A stretch of 64,000 nt of DNA from Ascaphus truei (GCA_036426205.1 CM071568.1:124168806-124232805); one strand, 5' to 3'; counted from the stretch's first letter, positions 22,944 to 35,490 are shown. Program-made: numbers and translations. The notes: a model not told the origin generated them from the letters alone.

Positions 22944-24994
22944 ACAACACGTGTTGAGTGAATATGACGTTATCCTCAGAGAACACAACTTCCCGTTCCC
23001 ACCAGCCCAGGAAGAGGTTGGCATAGGAGGGTGCGCAGGTGGCCCCCATCGCAGTACCTCTTTTCTGCAGATAGTACCTACTCCTGAAGATAAAGTAATT
23101 ATGAGTGAGAATAAATCTCAATAACTTCAGGATAAGGTCCATCAGTCCAGTGGAGACGTTCTGCATGGACAGATAAAATCGTGTGGCGCGCAGACCATCG
23201 TCATGGTCAATGCATGTATATAAAGACTCCACATCACAAGTCGCCAGAAGAATATTCTCATCGACTGTGATGTGGGCTAAGCGTGCCAACACGTCCATAG
23301 TATCTCGAATATAAGATGGTAAAGTCTCCACTGAACATTGCAGAAAAGAGTCTATAAATCTGCAGATGGGTTCGCATAACCCACCTATGCCTGATACTAT
23401 AGGCCTCCCTGGGGGGTGGGTCGGGTCCTTGTGCACTTTCGGCAACAAATAGAACGTGGGGACTCTAGGAAATTTGGTGATTAAGGCCTGACTGTTACGT
23501 TCAGTGATATAGTTGTCTAATACCGCTGACCTCAAAATGCGGTCGATCTCAGCTTTATAGCGGATAGTGGGGTCTGAGGCAATTTCTGAATAACATGTAT
23601 GATTTTTTAATTGTTTGTAAGCTTCTTTTTCATACATCACCTCAGGCCAGATGACTATATTGCCGCCTTTATCGCTGGGTTTGATGACGATATCCCGCAT
23701 CTCTTTCAATTCCTTGATCGCCACAGACTCTGATCTTGTGAGGTTTGCGTCATCCATCTTAGTAGATATTTTCTTGAAATCCTCCGTGACCATTTTCAGG
23801 AATACTTCCACTGGAGGACAAATCTGCCATGGAGGGCAGAAGGTCGACTGTGGTTTCAAGTGTGATAAGATGTCCTTTTCTTCTGTCTGTATTATACCTT
23901 GGTCATCTAATAGGGATTCAAGTTCTTGAAGATGTATTTGCTCTTGTGTATTCAGTTGTAACTGCTCCGCATTCTCATCACTGCTTCCACGATTCTTAGA
24001 AAAAAATTTGTACAAAAGAAGCTTTCTGCAAAATAAATTAACATCTTTAATCCACTCGAAGTGGTCCATGCAGGTTGTTGGGGCAAACGAGAGACCTCTT
24101 CGTAACACTTTTTCCTGATCTTCTGTAAGAGTAATACTTGACAAGTTAATAATCGTCATTTCATTATCCATATTCATGGTGGTGTTACTCACTTGGGTTT
24201 TTGTGTTAGTATCGTGCGTCCCCTTAGCTCTCTTTGCTCCCCTCCTAGTCCTCCTTCTGGTGTGGGAAGCTTTGTACCTGTGTCTAAAAAATGTGACCGA
24301 CTTGTTGAATGGGATACAGAAGAAGTGCTTTCGGCATCTGACAATTCTAAATCAGACGCAGACACCCCCGATGATATAGAGACCGAGTTGGTTTTTTTGT
24401 TATGTGTTTTTCTATTTGCACTCTTATTTCTGTTTGTGTGTCTCCCACTGTGCCACTTATATACAGTATTATTTTTATAGTCCTCTTGGTCACGTTCAAA
24501 TTTGTTTTTTTTGAATGCAATAAGATCTTGCTCGAATTTGTCTAGATCTTTGTCAATTCGCTTAAATTGACTTGTTTCTGTGTCTGTTAGTTCTTTCTCA
24601 ATTGCATCAATTTGTAGAGTAAATTCTTTAACACGGGCCTGATCAGTATTTTAATTAGAGCGAAGGAGCAGGTACTAAGGCTTTCCTCCCACTGTTGTTT
24701 GAGTTTAATATCTTCAAACTCAAATGAGGGGAACGTTTGAACCCTTAAGCCTCTGGGTATAAACTGGTACAACAGGTATTTCTCTAATGCGGTCTTGTTC
24801 CACCATGAACGTAACCGTTTCTGAGATAGCTGTTTTAGGGCTTTGATTTTATCACCACTCCCTCTTGTTTGTGAAATAGGGGTCTGAGGGATATCTGATG
24901 TATTGATGGTAAATGCCTCATTAGCGTACGCACGACGGCGTTCCTCACTAGCCACAAAATCCATTAAAAACTGTTCTGTGTTCCTACTACACAA
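22944..24994 (-). pseudogene. Penelope-like element RT, N-terminal half
   Basis: The minus strand encodes a Penelope-like polyprotein in two frames. At 24994-24640 is the N-terminal region, with LRSWWNKTALEKYL and IPRGLR. At 24192-22944 are the linker (GLSFAPT...DHFEWIKDVNLFCRKL) and RT motifs: IKPSDKGGNIV, FYLLPKVHK, GRPIVSG, a catalytic-region Asp (LATCDVESLYT), and RGTAMGATCAPSYANL. The match to Neptune/Penelope-type RT is strong by motif order. It is cut at 22944, before the second catalytic motif, where it abuts Gypsy copy B. A frame break lies between 24640 and 24193. RT copies element RNA at the target site. Confidence 0.85.
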
Positions 24995-25015
24995 ACAACT
25001 TTCCTCTCAACAGCA

Positions 25016-25487
25016 ATGAGAAAAAAGGGTTTTTATAAATGTAAAAACTGTTCTGCCTGTCGGTATATGTATCAGACAGAGGTATTCACTGACTCCTCCA
25101 AGACCCATACCTTTAAAATAAGAGACTGTCTGGGATGCAAATCTAAAGGCGTCATTTATTGTGTCATCTGCCCCTGCGGGCTCCCTTATATAGGGATGAC
25201 AACCCGTGAAGTAAGGTTTAGAATACTTGAACATGTAAGAAACATCAAAAACGCCTCAAAAGACCTTCAGGCGTTTAAGAAAATCACCTCGGTAGCCCGA
25301 CATTTCTTTGAGGCACACATGTCAGACTTTAACCTCTTACAAGCATTTGCGGAGGGTAAGTTTAGGACTCAGAGGAGGTGACTTAGAAAGGGCATTACTA
25401 CGCAGGGAGTAGAGGTGGATTGTACAGATGGACTCAATGATTCCCAGGGGTCTCAATGACTACCTGGGTTTCGCAATGTTTATATAG
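25016..25487 (+). pseudogene. Penelope-like GIY-YIG endonuclease
   Basis: Starting 22 bp from the minus-strand RT piece but in the opposite orientation, this frame has a Cys-rich linker (CKNCSACRYM) and the GIY-YIG endonuclease core (GVIYCVICPCGLPYIGMTTR, then RILEHVRNI). The listed frame stops at 25381. The family C-terminus (RWIVQMDSMIPRGLND) continues in another frame with one TAG, to about 25487. So at least one frameshift and one nonsense change are present. GIY-YIG makes the target nick for Penelope elements. Confidence 0.85.
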
Positions 25488-26438
25488 GCATTGCATTAGC
25501 CTGTACTATATCATACTGCCATTATCATCCTTTGAATGTTTTTGATACCCCCTGGCTTCTTAAGTACAAATTTAGTGATGAGAACCTCATACACTTTTCT
25601 CTTTTTCCCCTTCCCCAACCCCTGTTTTTATATTCACAGAGTCCTGGGTTTGCATATTACATGGCGGGTTCCCAACCACACACGACTCACATCGCCTCTC
25701 CGTTTGGATATTTCCATAAAGACTCTTGGCTGTCCTGCTCAGCACTGCTCCACACTCCACTTGAACCATCCAAGAGGGACTTATTTCTGATTTATGCATC
25801 ACCATGACGTTTATCATCTTACGTCTCTATTTGAAGACGAATATCCGGAAGGACACCATCTGGCGTTATTACAGCGAAATGAAAACCACACATCATGTTC
25901 TTTCTTCCAAGTCTGGACGTTAATTTGGGCATTGGAGCTCATGTACTTCCACTGATATGTCAATATCATATATACTAATAGTGATTTATTGGAGAACTCT
26001 ATCGCTCCTTTCCATCACGTATGTGCCATCATACTGCTAGTCCACAGTTATGTGGAAGATCATCCTTCATGGAATCCCATTTGTGCACAAGTACATACAT
26101 TTATTGATGTACAGGTATGGATCATACCTACATGTACTTACCTGTTAATAATATTTGTACAACATAATATCACTCCTATATCATCCCTTAGTAGTTATTT
26201 TTGGGTGTTATATGTCAAGCCTTAAGCAATATGTGCTTCATCTATTCTTATGGCTTCCACAGTGATGCGGATCACACCATTGTTTGCCTGGCTGCCCTTC
26301 TGGGGGCTATATTTGATGAGCTTTTAATCCTTAGGTTTCCTTTGCACTCTGAATGAATTAGATTGATCCTCATGTACATTGTGCTTATATCAGCTAATCT
26401 GTGGGCGCTGTGCGATCGTGGTGAGCGGATATGTGTGC
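25488..26438. other. Probable PLE 3' region, no gene seen
   Basis: AT-rich sequence downstream of the GIY-YIG remnant with only short spurious frames. It is likely the 3' untranslated part of the Penelope-like copy, but position is the only evidence. Confidence 0.4.
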
Positions 26439-27071
26439 TCTTTTGACTGCTCATTACATTTGATACTATTATGCATAGGCGCGCATGCGCGAGACGCGAA
26501 GCAGGGCTTATCTAGCCTGCTTAATACACGGACACACCAGACTCAGAACCGCGCATGCGCAGTGAACTGCCCATAGACACTTTCTGCCTCACAAGTGCCC
26601 ATTACAAGGCTCAGGGCGTCCTGCCTTACCAGACGCGACGTTATGACGTCACGGACATGCGCAGTGACATATGGGAGGCCCGTTTTCTGCCCTCAAACAC
26701 AATATGCCATTATAGTGAATTNNNNNNNNNNNNNNNNNNNNNNNNNNNNNNNNNNNNNNNNNNNNNNNNNNNNNNNNNNNNNNNNNNNTCTTTTGACTGC
26801 TCATTACATTTGATACTATTATGCATAGGCGCGCATGCGCGAGACGCGAAGCAGGGCTTATCTAGCCTGCTTAATACACGGACACACCAGACTCAGAACC
26901 GCGCATGCGCAGTGAACTGCCCATAGACACTTTCTGCCTCACAAGTGCCCATTACAAGGCTCAGGGCGTCCTGCCTTACCAGACGCGACGTTATGACGTC
27001 ACGGACATGCGCAGTGACATATGGGAGGCCCGTTTTCTGCCCTCAAACACAATATGCCATTATAGTGAATT
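26439..27071. repeat. 283-bp direct duplication flanking an assembly gap
   Basis: 26439-26721 and 26789-27071 appear identical (offset 350), and both end at the same base relative to the gap and downstream sequence. The pattern fits two contig ends that overlap but were not merged. Confidence 0.9.
26722..26788. other. Assembly gap (67 N)
   Basis: A run of 67 undetermined bases. Given the flanking duplication, the true sequence here may be zero length. Confidence 0.99.
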
Positions 27072-27389
27072 TATTACACCTGTGGCCCTGAGGTACATTA
27101 TGTGCTACAGCCTGAGGATAAGCTTTCTGCTACTGCCACACATTGGACTCACCAGGCAGGTATTCATGTAATTACTGACTATTTTGGAGGAGTGTGAGTG
27201 CACCCACAATAAGATTTTTTCATTGGCTGATAACCTGTGACCATCACTGACTCATACAGCCTCACTCTTAGCACACACCTGTTTGTCCTCTGCATAATCT
27301 ATGTCAGTCTGATTTTTGCCAGGTGATCACACCCACTAGCCCAATTAGTTTCCTTTTTAAACCTGCATGTTACCCTGCTTACATCACCA

Positions 27390-27426
27390 CTCCCAGTAGA
27401 AGGCTGTGTGCCGAAACGCGTAGGAG
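27390..27426 (+). ncRNA. Hammerhead-like motif, unit 1
   Basis: A 4-bp stem I (CTCC with GGAG) encloses a core CAGTAGA, a stem II (GGC-loop-GCC), GAAA, and a self-complementary ACGCGT followed by A. The order and spacing match a hammerhead with minimal stem III. Two core positions differ from CUGANGA and one extra A precedes stem II. Self-cleavage is unproven. Confidence 0.35.
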
Positions 27427-28120
27427 CAGGTCCAGCAGGCAGGATCCCCTGGTTTGTCCCCTCTCTGGGTCACATTACTATGCTCTAACATCCCTCCTTG
27501 TTCCCCCCTACATGTACCGACCACACTGTACCTGACCATAGGTGATGTATCACTCTTCCTAGCTATAGGCTTACATGTGCTTTGTAGGCTGTTATTTGTG
27601 TATCTCTGCTGTCACTTACCTGCTACTTTTTGTCGCTACAGACAAACCCTATACTGCAGGGGATAGTAGGCATATTTGACCTTTTGCTGATGATTACATA
27701 GCCCTAGCCGTGATTACTTAGTCTGTTGGGTGTCACACCAGGTTTATTTTGTCAGGTGTTTCAGAATACTATCTGAGTGTATTTTGGGCATCTTTTTGGA
27801 GGAATTACACCTGTGGCCCTGAGGTACATTATGTGCTACAGCCTGAGGATAAGCTTTCTGCTACTGCCACACATTGGACTCACCAGGCAGGTATTCATGT
27901 AATTACTGACTATTTTGGAGGAGTGTGAGTGCACCCACAATAAGATTTTTTCATTGGCTGATAACCTGTGACCATCACTAACTCATACAGCCTCACTCTT
28001 AGCACACACCTGTTTGTCCTCTGCATAATCTATGTCAGTCTGATTTTTGCCATGTGATCACACCCACTAGCCCAATTAGTTTCCTTTTTAAACCTGCATG
28101 TTACCCTGCTTACATCACCA

Positions 28121-28157
28121 CTCCCAGTAGAAGGCTGTGTGCCGAAACGCGTAGGAG
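28121..28157 (+). ncRNA. Hammerhead-like motif, unit 2
   Basis: The same motif as at 27390-27426, repeated 731 bp downstream with all stem bases kept. It carries the same departures from the consensus core. Confidence 0.35.
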
Positions 28158-29031
28158 CAGGTCCAGCAGGCAGGATCCCCTGGTTTGTCCTCTCTCTGGG
28201 TCACATTACTATGCTCTAACATCCCTCCTTGTTCCCCCCTACATGTACCGACCACACTGTACCTGACCATAGGTGATGTATCACTCTTCCTAGCTATAGG
28301 CTTACATGTGCTTTGTAGGCTGTAATTTGTGTATCTCTGCTGTCACTTACCTGCTACTCTTTGTCACCTCAGACAAACCCTATACTGCAGGGGATAGTAG
28401 GCATATTTGACCTTTTGCTGATGATTACATAGCCCTAGCCGTGACTACTTAGTCTGTTGGGTGTCACACCAGGTTTATTTTGTCAGGTGTTTCAGAATAC
28501 TATCTGAGTGTATTTGGGGCATCTTTTTGGAGGATTTGTTTAGCTCTGTAATGAACAGGGGATCCATGCTGTATTTTAAACATTTCTGTGCTTTGTTTTA
28601 ACTATTTTTGTTCTGTGACAATACATTAATAAACCTTATGTGATTTGTACTGATACACATACTAGAGTGCTTTATTTAGGGCCTTCTTTTCTCTCTCATC
28701 CTATTATACTGCCCTTATAGCACCACCGACACATCACTGTAGTTTGGATTTTTCCAGTGTCGGTATTTAGCTGTGTTTATATGTCTTGTGGATGCGGGGT
28801 CCTCTCTTTCTCTCTTGCATATATATATATATATATATATATGCAAATGTAAATACAACTGTATGCTCCTCTGCATGTCTTAGGCAGGTCTGCAACCCCG
28901 CCTTTCACCATTATCACCCAGCACACAGCACTTCCACTGCAGCAAAGGATTCTGGGAAATTACATGCAAATGAGCACACAGTGCCACTTTTTGCTTCAAA
29001 AACCATTTTTAACAGGCCTATAGGGAACCAT

Positions 29032-29556
29032 CAATGTAGAGAGTAATGCAGCGCACCGCGATCAAAAAGAAGAACAGGTCTGGCCAAAAAGATGTATTCT
29101 TTAATGAAGTATCATAAAATCAAGGGATGCAGCCCTTCTACGCGTTTCGTGTCTAGCACGATAAAGTGATTCTTGATAAAGTGCTAGACACGAAACGCGT
29201 AGAAGGGCTGCATCCCTTGATTTTATGATACTTCATTAAAGAATACATCTTTTTGGCCAGACATGTTCTTCTTTTTGATCGCGGTGCGCTGCATTACTCT
29301 CTACATTGCTGGACTCATTTCTCTACAGCAGCACGCGGTGGAGGGGAGACTCTGGTGGCAGTAAATACCGTGAGTACTTAGGGCTAACCCAATGAGGCAG
29401 GGGAGGCTGTCTTGGACTACCTACCCCGACCTTCAGGGTATCTGGTGCCCCATTGTTTGATGCTCAAATGTATACATCTATCAATGCTTTAATACCCAGA
29501 GTGTACTCCCCTCCTTCTTGTGTATAGCACACTTTGAGCACCTTACCTCACCAAAA
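29032..29556 (+). mobile_element. 525-bp palindromic insertion with 14-bp target duplication
   Basis: CTATAGGGAACCAT occurs at 29018-29031 and 29557-29570. Between these, two 128-bp inverted arms (29032-29159 and 29181-29308) are nearly perfect, separated by 21 bp. A 248-bp unpaired tail (29309-29556) follows. It is non-coding. The arms contain the hammerhead-like motif. The architecture matches the coding Penelope-like insertion at 55303-61052. Confidence 0.75.
29170..29204 (+). ncRNA. Hammerhead-like motif at the hairpin start
   Basis: A 3-bp stem I (TTC with GAA) encloses TTGATAA, a GTG-loop-CAC stem II, GAAA and ACGCGT followed by A. Positions 3 and 8 of the core deviate from CUGANGA, as in the Penelope copy. 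It lies at the junction of spacer and right arm. Confidence 0.3.
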
Positions 29557-29805
29557 CTATAGGGAACCATGTTAAAAATGGTTTTTGAAGCAAAAAGTGG
29601 CACTGTGTGCTCATTTGCATGTTATTTCCCAGAATCCCTTGCTGCAGTGGAAGTGCTGTGTGCTGGGTGATAATGGTGAAAGGCGGGGTTGCAGACCTGC
29701 CTAAGACATGCAGATGAGCATACAGTTGTATTTACATTTGCATATTTGCTTTTCTGTGGAGGGTTTTTGTCACTTTTTTTACTCACCATAACTTAACTCA
29801 GTATA

Positions 29806-30100
29806 TCTCTCTACCTCTCTACCTCTCTACCTCTCTACCTCTCTACCTCTCTACCTCTCTACCTCTCTACCTCTCTACCTCTCTACCTCTCTACCTTAAA
29901 AACCTCTCTACTCTCTACCATCTCCAAACCTCTCTATCTACCTCTCTAACCTCTCTACCACCATCTCTACCTCTCTACCTCTCTACCCTCTCTACCTCTC
30001 TAACCTCTCTAAACCAAATCTCAAACCTCTCTAAACCCCTCTCTACCTCTCTACCATCTCTAAACCTCTACCTCTCTACCTCTCTACCCTCTACTTCTCT
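29806..30100. repeat. (CTCTCTAC)n minisatellite
   Basis: The 8-bp unit is regular to about 29895. It then becomes irregular, with inserted A runs up to about 30100. The irregular half may be true decay or read error. Confidence 0.9.
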
Positions 30101-32090
30101 ATAACCTTATAATATATAAGTTAATATGAAATACTGTATGAATCATCTGCAATCTTACTCAACAGGTCATGCAAATGATCACACAAGTCATTTTCACATA
30201 ATTGATACAGTTTTTATATTGTAGCATGATTTGCTAGTAAAATGTGCCTGTTCATATTCCTCTTCCTATTATTCTAAATTCTCTTGCTTTGTTAATGTAA
30301 TGTCACAAGACACAATCCATTACACCTGTGGTTGCCATTTTTTGTACCAAATACATACTATATTATCCACGTGTATTTCACTCTGGGGACCAAAACGCGG
30401 GAACTGTGTTATAGTAAATTAACATCTTTAAATTCTTCCTGGACCCCGTGCTAATACCTGATTGTTACAGGTCCAGACTATAAGCATTAATAAAGTTAAG
30501 CCCCTGCTTACCTTGGGTTGGGCCCCCCTGGCAGCTACCTACACTTTTAGCCCGGTATCATTACAGAAAAGTTAAAATGACCCAATGTTTTTTGCCACTT
30601 TTTATGTTACCTTACCCCCAGACTCCATGAAACTTTCTGGATGAGTTTTAGTGAGATACTTTGGCAAAATACAATCTATTTTGTGTGCAGAGTTTTCGGG
30701 GTCCGGAGCCTACTGGTAGTATCATTAATTCTACCAGCGAGCAGGCCGTATTTGAGATCGCATGTTGAATACCCAGGCCTGCCCGATGTCCCGCCAGAAC
30801 TCCTGGATTTGAACCCCGATTCTCAGGTCCTATTTCCTTACAGTCCAGAGTCTCCCCAAAGCCCCCATGTATGTTTTTTCTGTGTATTATACATTGCTTT
30901 ATCACAATTTTTTTATGGAACTTTTCCTTCCCGTTTCAATCACGAATAGAGACAGGGAACAAATCATATTAATGTAATATAACTATTGGAATATCTAACA
31001 TCAAAAACATCTTCACTTGGGATGGGATTCGATAAATTCATCCGCCTATCCTTCTCCCCCGCACGCCCCTTTGTGTCATGGAGACCGCCCCAATACATCG
31101 GGAATGATAGAGGAGTGCACACCCTTCCTGCACACATCTTCTTGCCAACAACTAATTTTAAAATATATGGTGGAGGAACATACTGGGGGGACTGGAGGGA
31201 GGGGTGGGTCGCTCACAGCCACCATCTTTCGACTCAGTGGGTACCAGGAATCCTCTCTTGAGAGGGTAAGTCGGAAGATCGCCCCTCTAATTGACCTAAT
31301 CCTTTGTTACATTTGAATTGGGTTTGAAATCTATCTTAATTTAAATGTCATCCATTGGTTCCCTGTGCAGACAGCCTGAACCGAGTCCCGCAATACAGTA
31401 GTCATCCCACACTTGGTAGTTAAGGTAAAGTCAATCTTGATTATGCTATTTTTTCATTTCTTCATACAACAGCAGACTAGACATGTGGGCCACATGTCCC
31501 TTTAAGCATAACAAAACATATTAAAATAAACCTTCTTCCCACATTGGGATACCTTACTGCCCCTGCAAGCCTATCTATCAGGCTGCTAGGCTATCCCTTT
31601 ACCAAACCATTAGCAGTTATCAACATCAAAATAACAGAAACAGTTTCCTTACTGTGACATTTAGATATGTTTTGTAATCCAATCTGCTGGCACGCTGTCA
31701 AGGATAGCTCTCGAGATACAAGCACTAAATTACAGCAAGACTTCCTTATATCTCATCATCTGGTTGCAGCGTTCTGCTTACATTCCTGATTGTTCAGCTT
31801 TTTCTCCTGGTTAACCCTCCATGTCTGGATTAACACTCCAACCGGTATGTCTCCCAGCATAATTGTTCTAGCTAACTTCACCCTTTCACAGTCCCATAAA
31901 CTTGATTGTGTCTTTAATTGTATGATCTCAGCCATACTGTACGTTCAATCATTTTCCTGACCTTATTTATATTTCCTTTTTTACATCGCATTCAGGGAGG
32001 GCGGCTGGAAATGTGTGAGCTAGCCTTACTAAGGTGGTGGCACGAGAGACCAATGACTAATACCAGGGATCTAAATCAAAGCCAACGGCA
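30101..32090. other. No recognisable gene
   Basis: I see only short frames without conserved motifs. This stretch is probably the upstream flank or an intron of KIAA0319 filled with old repeats. Confidence 0.5.
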
Positions 32091-33149
32091 GGACACAACA
32101 CAGAGTTTATAAAATTTAATTTATTGGAAACATATCCACAACTAGAAGAAAATCACCCCACACGCAGAGGTAGGAGGGTATCAAGCGGGCACGACCAACG
32201 CAGCACAAAGTTGCAGGCTGTACTGAGCTATAAAAATCTTATTAAAGCATGGATAAAAAAACAGAGGAGGGGTAACAGCCCCCCTCTAACCGCGTTTCAT
32301 CACTCATAATTAAAAAAAATGTTGTGACAGTGCGAAACGCTTTGATGGTCTTTTGTCCCAATTAAAGTCCCATTAATTCGATTACTTTTTGATTTTTCGG
32401 TCCTAATCTAGGCTCCGTTTTGTGCTTGTGCGCTTATTAATTCCCTTCCCTTATTTATCTTATATAAGATGTTAGACATCCCATCCGGAGCCTGGGAGTT
32501 TTTGAGTTTTTCGTAGAATCTTTAACTACCCCTACCTTTCTGATCTACTATACTATCTACTGTGCTTTGTGCTTTACACCCCCCACCACCCTCCTATGTT
32601 ACTTCCTGACACCCTGGAGATTGCAGTTATTCAGGAAATATACTTTTTTGTCTTTTATTTGAACTTTAATTGCCCGTCCGATTAGATTATAAGATCAATT
32701 TATAATTAGTAAATTCCCTGCTATTGTCATCCCTCTGGATCATTGGACCTTCCTTTCTTTATATTGCGTAGACACTGATTGTTTTTATACTACCTTCTAA
32801 TTTATGTGCTATAGTGTCAGCTTTGTTACCATTTTTCATAAGAACGTGCCTTGTCCTCTTAAAACCTCGCTAAACGCTTCCATTTATGTCCTTAGATCCT
32901 CATTCCATCAGTGCCTATTATTTCCTCAACTATATTTTTCTGATTTAGCCTTGTGGGGGCGGCCTTCTCTCGGCTTGCAGATCCTTCTGTTAAACACCCT
33001 ATGGCTCTTGGTTTTTCGCATGTTCTTATGGGTCCAATACATATTGTCCCTCTGATGTGCGTCTTTATGTGCCTAATTCCCACAACAAAGTCTCGGACTT
33101 CACGCTACCCACATTTTGAGGAAACATAATCTTTCAAGGAGGTCGCACT

Positions 33150-35490
33150 TTGTTCATCAACCCTCCTGGGTGATTGAGTATGGCTCATTGAAATTTCCAT
33201 GAAGCCTTGAGGACGGCAGGGAGGTTTAATTGGGATATCTATTGTGCATGAGTCCGACCACTGTTATGGGGCCTACTTTATGTCGTTTTCAGAATTGACT
33301 GGTTCACTTTTGGGCTGCTCATGAAAAAATAGTCTATTCTGGAATATGAGTTGTGTGACCAATTAGAAGTGTAATCCTCTCTATAATGTTTCCTAATCAT
33401 CATTGTCTATTAAGTGGGAAGCCTTCTATCAGCATCTAAATTTCGTATCCCTGCTGGAGTGGTTTGTCCCTGTTATTTTTGATTACAGGTATATAGTTTG
33501 TATTCATTGTCGAGTTGAAGTCTCCCAAAATAATCATTGAGTCACCTCCACCCAATTTATCTGTTCAGTTCCTTCAGAATTGATTCCACAGAGTCCACCT
33601 GTGTCATTTTGGTGCATAAAATTAACCAGGTTATTTCTAACCCCCCGTCTACCCCCACCCTGGGCTGCCTTTGTGACACCAAGTGAACTTCCCCTCTTTG
33701 TCCCTATCACTTCTTTCTCTATGAAGGGTACAAACTGTTCTTAATAAGAAGCTAACCCCCCCCTTTTCTTCGTTTTCCAGAGGCGTAGTAGGACCCTGGG
33801 TATATATTTTTTTTAATGAAATGTGAGGGTCTATGTGTTGCATTGTGTTTTCCGTAACTATTATATTCTGGCTCTTTTTCATTCTATAGAACTCCAATAG
33901 CCTAGTTTTCTTTTAATGTTTGAGAGCAACCTTTTACATTAATTGAGATATATAAATCGTAGTGTTTACCCGCCATAAACAGTATTACCCTTTGGGGTGA
34001 GGGACCTTTTCTCAGAAGGCTAGTCGCTGAGATGTACTTCTAGGCAGATGACCGGTGCATTGTAACATGAAAATGGAACAAGAAAGAACACAATACATTT
34101 ATAGATGAAACATTGAAATCTTCTTATCTATTGGTACAATACCATTTAGTACCTGCTCTTAGTAAAACCATACTCTGTGTTCGCCTGTCTGCTCACTCTA
34201 CCGGCTCTCTTTGTGTACACTGTGTGGGGGCATGTGGACCTTATCTCCAGCTAGGCCATCTTCCCACACCCCCTCTATACCCCGCTAGTATCTAATTAGC
34301 TTGTAGATTCTAACCTTGTCGGTCGTTCCAAATTACTACGCTATTTTTTTTATTTAAACAACCATAGAAACATCTATTGGCACTTGAACTAGTTTTAAGT
34401 ACTTTATTACTTAACATTAACTTAGGTTACCCCAACTTTAAATCGATTTTATTTTATTTTTTCTAACTTTACCCAACTTATCTGCTTTGGGAATGCTAAC
34501 CCAACTTTTTATTGATCGAGTAGCTGGTGCCCTCTCTCTGCTTGGATGCTCATCTCTGTATTCCTTATTGAACCCCCCAACCCCCCTCACCCGACACACT
34601 CACCAGGCAATCAGGACCATGCCGGGGAACGGGGATTGGAGAGAGGAAGCCAGGGCTCACCGACCTCCGTCATCTTTCGGTGTTTCTTCTTGTCCTTCTG
34701 CTAAGATCAACTTAACGCAGATCATTGGCACCTTAATAAACCATTTTAAAACAAGTGTGAAAGAATATCCGTTTTTTCAATTGTTCAATCGTTAGTGTTG
34801 GGGGAGCCCCTTTGTCTCTGATCTTCCCTTCCTCCTCGCTGTACGATCCTTCCTTCTGGGCTGTTGAGGATGTGTCTGTTTCTTTACTAATCCATACTTT
34901 CCATCAGCCCTTCGACTTCTCCGTGTCCGGAATACACTTTTCTGCCCTCTAGCATATGGAATTAGGGGGAAAAACCCCCATCTATATCGGGTTCTTTGCT
35001 TCTTAGGGCCAAAAACACGGTCAATGATCGCATTTCCCTCTTCTTCGAGGTGATACGTGCATGGTCACTGAAATCTGGATGAAAGGCCTCGTCAATGTAA
35101 ATTTCTCTGTCCTTCCTCTCTGTCTACGGCATTCGGATAGTTCCCTTTGTTGCAAAGTAGTTCATTCATATAATTAACAAACTCCCTACAGATGTTTGCG
35201 TCGCGGCTTCATGATCTATGGCCGCCCTCATTAATGTATCTTCTTTGATCTGGGACTAAGGATTTTGAACAACCTTTGGATGGATATTGGAATTCCTCCA
35301 TTGGAATGCTTCTGGCTGGGATATTCCCGAATCCTTAGGTTTTTGCGGCTTCCTATTCTCAATGTCTTTGTTTTCGTTTCTTTGAACGGCGAATTCGTTG
35401 AGATCTAACAACCTCCTCCGTTGAAGAATTTCTATGGAAGAGAAGTTAGTAAACACACGACGCATGATTCGTGTACACACAAACACGTGA
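33150..35490 (-). pseudogene. L1-like LINE, ORF1 end and ORF2 endonuclease, decayed
   Basis: Read on the minus strand, about 35120-34930 resembles the C-terminal domain of L1 ORF1p (DHARITS... then a GGFSP-type end). Further on, about 33970-33150 matches the apurinic-type endonuclease start of ORF2: INVKG near 33950, LEFYRMKKSQ near 33890, GGVSFLLRT near 33750, and an ILGDFN-like motif near 33530. Many stops and frame changes make it non-functional. Clear sequence is lost below about 33150, although 32100-33150 may be more of it. RT was not found here. Confidence 0.6.

Larger units (their letters stand above)
27073..28534 (+). repeat. Two tandem 731-bp units, pLTR-like
   Basis: 27073-27803 and 27804-28534 are head-to-tail copies differing at only a few positions. 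Each contains GCCGAAACGCGTAGGAGC. They follow the GIY-YIG remnant in the same orientation, separated by the gap. Tandem terminal copies of this kind resemble the pseudo-LTRs of Penelope-like elements. That identification is an inference. Confidence 0.75.
28840..29745. mobile_element. Foldback MITE with ~175-bp arms, split by a second insertion
   Basis: Arm 28840-29014 (+) and arm 29570-29745 (-) are near-perfect inverted copies. Both contain ACATGCAAATGAGCACACAGTG-type sequence or its complement. The original spacer was a few bases around GGCCTATAGGGAACCA. A 525-bp element (29032-29556) sits in it. A single further arm occurs at 57385-57560. (TA)n precedes the left arm. No coding capacity is seen. 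Confidence 0.75.

Noticed and set aside
27323..28266. Repeated 70-residue frame in the tandem units
   Set aside because: It occurs twice only because the 731-bp unit is duplicated, and it has no recognisable domain.
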